From NCBI GenBank assembly GCA_902464015.1, contig CABQHM010000089.1, positions 1 to 10,208 of the forward strand: a stretch of DNA of 10,208 bases, written 5' to 3'. The translations under genes were made by a program, and so were the position numbers. This document shows, piece by piece, positions 6,214 to 10,208 of the stretch. The notes beneath the pieces are model-generated. The model had not been told where the DNA came from, did not search any database, and was given only the letters and a program-made list of their open reading frames with translations. Every line of letters starts with the position of its first letter. The stretch's first letter is position 1. The stretch comes from an uncultured Coriobacteriales bacterium. Its GTDB lineage: Bacteria > Actinomycetota > Coriobacteriia > Coriobacteriales > UMGS124.

Positions 6214-9003
6214 CTAGTTTCCGCCCAAAGTTTCGACAGCCACCTGAAGCACATCACCTGCAAGAGCGGTGGCGGTGTGTTCGGCATCGTTTTCGATGAC
6301 GATGGCAATGGCCGCGACCGGGTTCTCATATGGCGCAAAGCCGATGAACCAGGCGTTGGGGTTGGAGTTGCCCGTCTCGGCCGTGCCTGTCTTGCCGGCG
6401 ACGTCCACGCCGGCGATAGAGGCGGCCGTGCCGGTGCCCTCTTCCACTGTGGAAAGCATGGCGCTGCCTACAAGCGAGGCGGTGTTTGCACTGCAGGCCT
6501 GGCCGAGGGTTCGAGGCTTGGTCGTCTTGAGCACCGCACCCGTTGAGTCGGTCGTCGCCTTGACCACATGCGGCTCCATGAGGATGCCGCCGTTTGCGAT
6601 TGCGCAGGCCGTGAGGGCGTTCTGCACAATGGTGGTCTGCGGGCCGGCGGGGCTTGCGTGCTCACCCACCGGCTGACCCGCTCCCGCCCAGGCCGTTTCC
6701 CACTGCGTCATCTCGGAGGGCTCAGGCATGAGGGAGGCCACACAGGCGAAGTCGGCTCCCAGCTTGATGCCGTAGCCGAACGCTTTGGCCTGGCTCACGA
6801 GGGCCTGTGCTCCCAGAAGGTCGGCAACCTGGGCGAACGCCGTGTTGCTCGAGTAGGCGAAGGCCTCCTTGAGCGTGATGTCGCCGAGCTCTTCGTCGTT
6901 GTGGTTCGTGACCACGCCGCCGCCGATCTCAAGGCTAGCCGGGGCCGACACGACGGTGTCGAGCGACATGGCGCCGGTGTCGAGTGCGCCTGTCAGCGTG
7001 ATGGTCTTGAACGTGGAGCCGGGCGTGTAGAGCGCCTGGGTCGTGCGGTCGAAGAGGGGTGCATTGGCGTCATCGGAAGAGCCGCCCAAAAGGTCGGAAA
7101 GCTGGTCGTTGGAGTAGGTGGGTGCAGACGCCTGCGCGAGAATCGCGCCTGTGGAGGGGTCCATGACGACGACGCCTCCCACGCGGCCCTGCAGCACCTC
7201 TTCGGCAGCGGACTGAATGCGCGAGTTGATGGTGAGCACCACGTCGCCGCCCGCCTTTGTCACGCCGAGGAACGAGTCGAACAGGTCGCGCCAGGTCGTA
7301 TAGCTCTGTGAGCCGGCAAGAACGTCGTCGTAGACGGCCTCGATGCCCGTGGAGCCGTAAACCGCGCTTGTGTAGCCCACCGTATGCGAGGCGAGCGTTC
7401 CCTGCGAGTAGGTGCGCACGTAGGTGCCGTTGTCCTGCAACACACTCTCGGCCAGGGTGACTCCGTCGCTTGTGAGGATACTGCCGCGGCGCACCTTAGA
7501 CGCCTTGGTCGAGACGTGGTTGTTCGACGGGAGCATGCGGATCTCCTCGGCCTTGAAGATCTGCAGGTATGCCAGGCGTGCGATGAGGGTGGCGTCAAGT
7601 GCGCAGAAGAATCCGGTGAGAACGGTGAGACGGCGAGAAAGTGCGATGCGTCCAAGCACGCCTGACTCAGGAGTCTCCAGGTGCGAGCCGAAGACCTTGC
7701 CGGAGACGCCGGCGCCCTCGACTTCGGCCTGTTCGCCCGTGCCCTCATGGCCGCAGCGCAAAAGGAAGCCGACGGCGATGAAGCTCGCAAGCAGGGATGT
7801 GCCACCCTGGCTCATGAAGGGCAGCGTGACGCCCGTGAGCGGGATGAGGCCCATGACACCGCCCGCGATGAGGAACGCCTGCAGGGCGATGGAGGTGGTG
7901 AGGCCCACCGCCATGAAGGCGGCGAGGTCGGAGCGTGCACGGGCTGCCGTGAGCAGGCCGCGCACGGCAAGCAGGACGAACAGGAGAATGACGGCGGCCG
8001 CGCCCAGAAGGCCCATCTCCTCGGCGATGGCGGAGAAGATGAAGTCGCTCTCCACGACGGGAATCATCGTGGCCATTCCCTGACCGATGCCTGTGCCCAT
8101 GAGGTTGCCGTCGGCAATGGAGTAAAGCGACTGGGCAATCTGCCAGCTAGAGCCTGTGGGGTCGCAGAATGGGTCGAGCCAGATCTGCACGCGGGTGCGC
8201 ACGTGGGCGAAGAACTTGTATGAGAGCACGGCGCCAATGCCGAGCAGGCCTGCGCTCACGATGGGGTAGAACCATCGTCCTGTTGCCGTGTAGAGCATGA
8301 CGACGAAGACGCCGAAAAAAAGCACGGCGCTTCCCAGGTCGCGCTCCCATACGACGATTGCCAGGCTCACGAGCCACACGACGAGCATGGGCAGCAGCAT
8401 GCGCAGGCGCGGGATGGCCAGCGGTCCCACATGGTGGACTGCCACGCTCATGAGCTCGCGGTTCTCCGACAAGAAGCTGGCAAGGAAGATGACGATGAGG
8501 ATCTTGGCGAGCTCGCCGGGCTGGAAGCTCACAACGCCGGGGATCTCAATCCACAGCTTGGAGCCGTAGTGCTCGGTGCCGATGAAGATGGGCAGGACCA
8601 GAAGGATCAGGCCCACGGCGCCCAGGCTGTACTTGTAGCGGGCAAGCGATTCGAGGTTGCGCACCCCAAAAAGCACGCCGATCATGGCAGCTATGGAGAT
8701 GAACAGCCATATGACCTGCTTGATGGCAAGGTCGGGCGCGAGACGCGTTACAAACGTGATGCCTATGCCTGCCAGCACGAAGACGATGGGCAAGATGGCT
8801 GCGTCGGCGTTGGGGGCCGTGATGCGCACGGCGATGTGCGCGACGACAAATGCCACAGCAAGGCCGATAGGCACGACGAGCGTGCTGAGCCCGAGCTGGT
8901 CGCCGGCCTGCAGCACGTAGAGCGCGTACAATATGAAGATGGGTAGGGCTCCCGTTATGAGCAGGAGCAGCTCGGTGGTGCGTCGTTGCGACATGGGCCT
9001 CAC
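6214..9003 (-). CDS. FtsW/RodA peptidoglycan polymerase fused to class B penicillin-binding protein
   Basis: A single 929-residue protein joins two enzymes that are usually separate. Residues about 10-416 are a SEDS glycosyltransferase with about a dozen membrane helices. They include W-E-R-D-L-G-S-A at 219-226 and E-S-D-F-I-F with Asp320, which matches the essential Asp of RodA (Asp262 in E. coli numbering, from memory). A cytoplasmic linker (about 417-457) leads to one membrane helix (459-481). A class B PBP follows: dimerisation-type region with R-R-G-S-I-L at 505-510 and GIEAVYDDVLAG at 553-564, then a transpeptidase with catalytic Ser663 in STFK (663-666), SSN at 718-720, and KTGT at 871-874. 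All three active-site motifs are intact. Start is GTG 9003, overlapping the phosphatase stop (GTGA); ATG 8994 is an alternative. The gene order corresponds to actinobacterial rodA-pbpA, so it probably makes elongation-type wall and is a likely target of the kinase. Reading is uninterrupted through the junction. Confidence 0.95.
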   Translation of the reverse strand: MRPMSQRRTTELLLLITGALPIFILYALYVLQAGDQLGLSTLVVPIGLAVAFVVAHIAVRITAPNADAAILPIVFVLAGIGITFVTRLAPDLAIKQVIWLFISIAAMIGVLFGVRNLESLARYKYSLGAVGLILLVLPIFIGTEHYGSKLWIEIPGVVSFQPGELAKILIVIFLASFLSENRELMSVAVHHVGPLAIPRLRMLLPMLVVWLVSLAIVVWERDLGSAVLFFGVFVVMLYTATGRWFYPIVSAGLLGIGAVLSYKFFAHVRTRVQIWLDPFCDPTGSSWQIAQSLYSIADGNLMGTGIGQGMATMIPVVESDFIFSAIAEEMGLLGAAAVILLFVLLAVRGLLTAARARSDLAAFMAVGLTTSIALQAFLIAGGVMGLIPLTGVTLPFMSQGGTSLLASFIAVGFLLRCGHEGTGEQAEVEGAGVSGKVFGSHLETPESGVLGRIALSRRLTVLTGFFCALDATLIARLAYLQIFKAEEIRMLPSNNHVSTKASKVRRGSILTSDGVTLAESVLQDNGTYVRTYSQGTLASHTVGYTSAVYGSTGIEAVYDDVLAGSQSYTTWRDLFDSFLGVTKAGGDVVLTINSRIQSAAEEVLQGRVGGVVVMDPSTGAILAQASAPTYSNDQLSDLLGGSSDDANAPLFDRTTQALYTPGSTFKTITLTGALDTGAMSLDTVVSAPASLEIGGGVVTNHNDEELGDITLKEAFAYSSNTAFAQVADLLGAQALVSQAKAFGYGIKLGADFACVASLMPEPSEMTQWETAWAGAGQPVGEHASPAGPQTTIVQNALTACAIANGGILMEPHVVKATTDSTGAVLKTTKPRTLGQACSANTASLVGSAMLSTVEEGTGTAASIAGVDVAGKTGTAETGNSNPNAWFIGFAPYENPVAAIAIVIENDAEHTATALAGDVLQVAVETLGGN

Positions 9004-10208
9004 GCGCCTTCAGGCGAGGCAGGCTGGTCTTGCTCGGTGCTGCCTGCCTGGGTGCCTTCTGTCTTGGGGGCCTTGGCTTGCTTGCCGCCCTGTTCCTTGC
9101 TGGCACGCTCGATCTGGGAGCGGTAGTCCTCTATGACGTCGCGCGCCTCCTGCTCGCTGCCGAAGGTCATGCCCGCTTCGAGTCGCTTGCTCACCGAATC
9201 GCTGAGCTTGGAGGTCTCTACGGTCGTGACCTCGATGGTCTCATCGAGACCAAGGCTCGAGGGCAGGCCGGCAACGCCGCGGTGCAGCGTCACATATCCG
9301 TTGTAGTCGGTGAGGTACCAGGAGTTTTGCGCCGTGACTACCAGGACGGCAAACACGATGGCCGCGATGGCGATTGCAATGGCGCTCGCCAGGCCCAAGT
9401 TGCGCAGGCGGGCCTTGAACGCCTTGTCTGCCACGCCGTCGTTTTTGACGTCGATGACGATGCACGTGACGTTGTCGCTGCCGCCTTCGGCAAGCGCGGC
9501 GTCAACGAGGGCGTCGGCACAGGTCTGCGGAGTGGCGCACGACATGAGCGTCTCTTCAATCACGCCGTCGGTTACCATCGAGGAGAGGCCGTCGCTGCAC
9601 AGAAGCACCCTGTCTCCCTTGGAGACGTCGATGCTGAAGTGGTCGGCGTGCATCTTGGGGTCGTTGCCCAAGGCGCGCGTGATGACGGAGCGGTTGGGGT
9701 GGATGCGCGCCTCTTCGGGTGTGATCTGCCCGGCGGCCACGAGCTCCTCAACGTAAGAGTGGTCGTGGGTCACGCGCATGAGCTTGCCCTTGTGCAGCAG
9801 GTAGCAGCGAGAATCGCCCACATGGGCCACGGCCATGGTCGATCCGTCGATGACGACGGCGGTGCAGGTGGTGCCCATGCCGGGTCTTCCGGTGCCCTTC
9901 GAGGGACCTTCGATGACGGCTTGGTTGGCGGCCTCGATGGCGGCGGCCAAGGCGGAGTCGTCGGCTGTGGAGGGTGCCGTCTCGGCAAGGCGCGACACGG
10001 CGATGGCGCTCGCCACCTCGCCAGCCTCGTGGCCGCCCATGCCGTCGGCCACGGCGAAGAGCGGGAAGTGCACGACGAAGGAGTCCTCGTTGTGCTCGCG
10101 CACGAGGCCTACGTCGGAGCGCGAGCCCCAGGCAAGCGTGCCTGTGCGCTTTGCTGTGCCCGAGATGCGGTCGCTGGCGGGCTTGGGTTGGGCGGGCCGC
10201 TCCTGAAC
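9000..10208 (-). CDS. pstP: PP2C-family Ser/Thr protein phosphatase, 5' end outside window (PstP/Stp type)
   Basis: Metal-dependent phosphatase that reverses PASTA-kinase phosphorylation. The frame is open to the window edge: 402 codons before the TGA at 9000-9002. The GTG at 10101-10103 is not the real start, because the upstream in-frame codons encode W-G-S-R-S-D-V-G-L, the conserved beginning of PP2C domains. No start codon precedes that in the window, so the N-terminus lies beyond 10208. In partial numbering the metal-binding residues are visible: Asp in SDVG (32), NED Asp42, DGMGG Asp55, SDG Asp206 and GGSDN Asp245. A membrane helix at about 272-292 and a charged outer tail of about 110 residues (Lys/Glu/Gln-rich, ending S-P-E-G-A) follow, as in mycobacterial PstP. 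The stop overlaps the fusion-gene start. Confidence 0.94.
   Translation of the reverse strand, partial: VQERPAQPKPASDRISGTAKRTGTLAWGSRSDVGLVREHNEDSFVVHFPLFAVADGMGGHEAGEVASAIAVSRLAETAPSTADDSALAAAIEAANQAVIEGPSKGTGRPGMGTTCTAVVIDGSTMAVAHVGDSRCYLLHKGKLMRVTHDHSYVEELVAAGQITPEEARIHPNRSVITRALGNDPKMHADHFSIDVSKGDRVLLCSDGLSSMVTDGVIEETLMSCATPQTCADALVDAALAEGGSDNVTCIVIDVKNDGVADKAFKARLRNLGLASAIAIAIAAIVFAVLVVTAQNSWYLTDYNGYVTLHRGVAGLPSSLGLDETIEVTTVETSKLSDSVSKRLEAGMTFGSEQEARDVIEDYRSQIERASKEQGGKQAKAPKTEGTQAGSTEQDQPASPEGA

Noticed and set aside
5610..8946. Several plus-strand open frames of about 90-250 codons opposite the kinase and fusion genes
   Set aside because: They lack ribosome sites and recognisable motifs, and lie antisense to clearly real genes with strong G/C third-position bias. 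They are shadows.

Overview
The window looks like a chromosomal segment of a GC-rich actinobacterium, most probably a member of the Coriobacteriia (Collinsella/Olsenella/Atopobium type). Three things point there: a 5S rRNA of high-GC Gram-positive type, an actinobacterial pstP-rodA-pbpA-pknB cell-wall cluster in a compacted form, and a group II ECF vitamin/amino-acid transporter. The taxonomic placement is inference; the gene assignments rest on motifs visible in the sequence.

Layout, left to right. Positions 1-280 are the end of an rRNA operon: a very GC-rich spacer, the 5S rRNA gene inside a 17-bp perfect processing-type stem, and a Rho-independent terminator. Positions about 280-3650 hold a plus-strand operon for a complete ECF transporter: a TrpP-like substrate-binding S component, two EcfA ATPases and the EcfT coupling protein. 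A strong hairpin separates the S gene from the ATPase genes, and the last three genes are tightly coupled (ATGA overlap, then a 1-nt gap). A tRNA-Arg(CCT) gene with its own extended -10 promoter and terminator follows immediately. Positions 3750-3923 are a convergent junction with two back-to-back hairpin terminators. The rest, 3924-10208, is a minus-strand operon read from the right edge: a PP2C phosphatase (5' end outside the window), a single 929-residue protein fusing a FtsW/RodA glycosyltransferase to a class B penicillin-binding protein, and a PASTA-domain Ser/Thr kinase.

How the genes work together. The kinase senses extracytoplasmic wall material through five PASTA repeats, the phosphatase reverses its signal, and the fusion protein is the likely polymerase/transpeptidase machine whose activity they tune. 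In the ECF operon the S protein captures substrate (tryptophan is the best guess) and EcfA1-EcfA2-EcfT energise import.

The most notable points are the natural polymerase-transpeptidase fusion and the asymmetric EcfA pair. In the EcfA pair, the missing switch histidine of one subunit and the degenerate signature of the other fall in the same composite ATP site. No mobile element, CRISPR array, phage gene or toxin-antitoxin pair was seen, and nothing here is clearly a new defence or mobile system.
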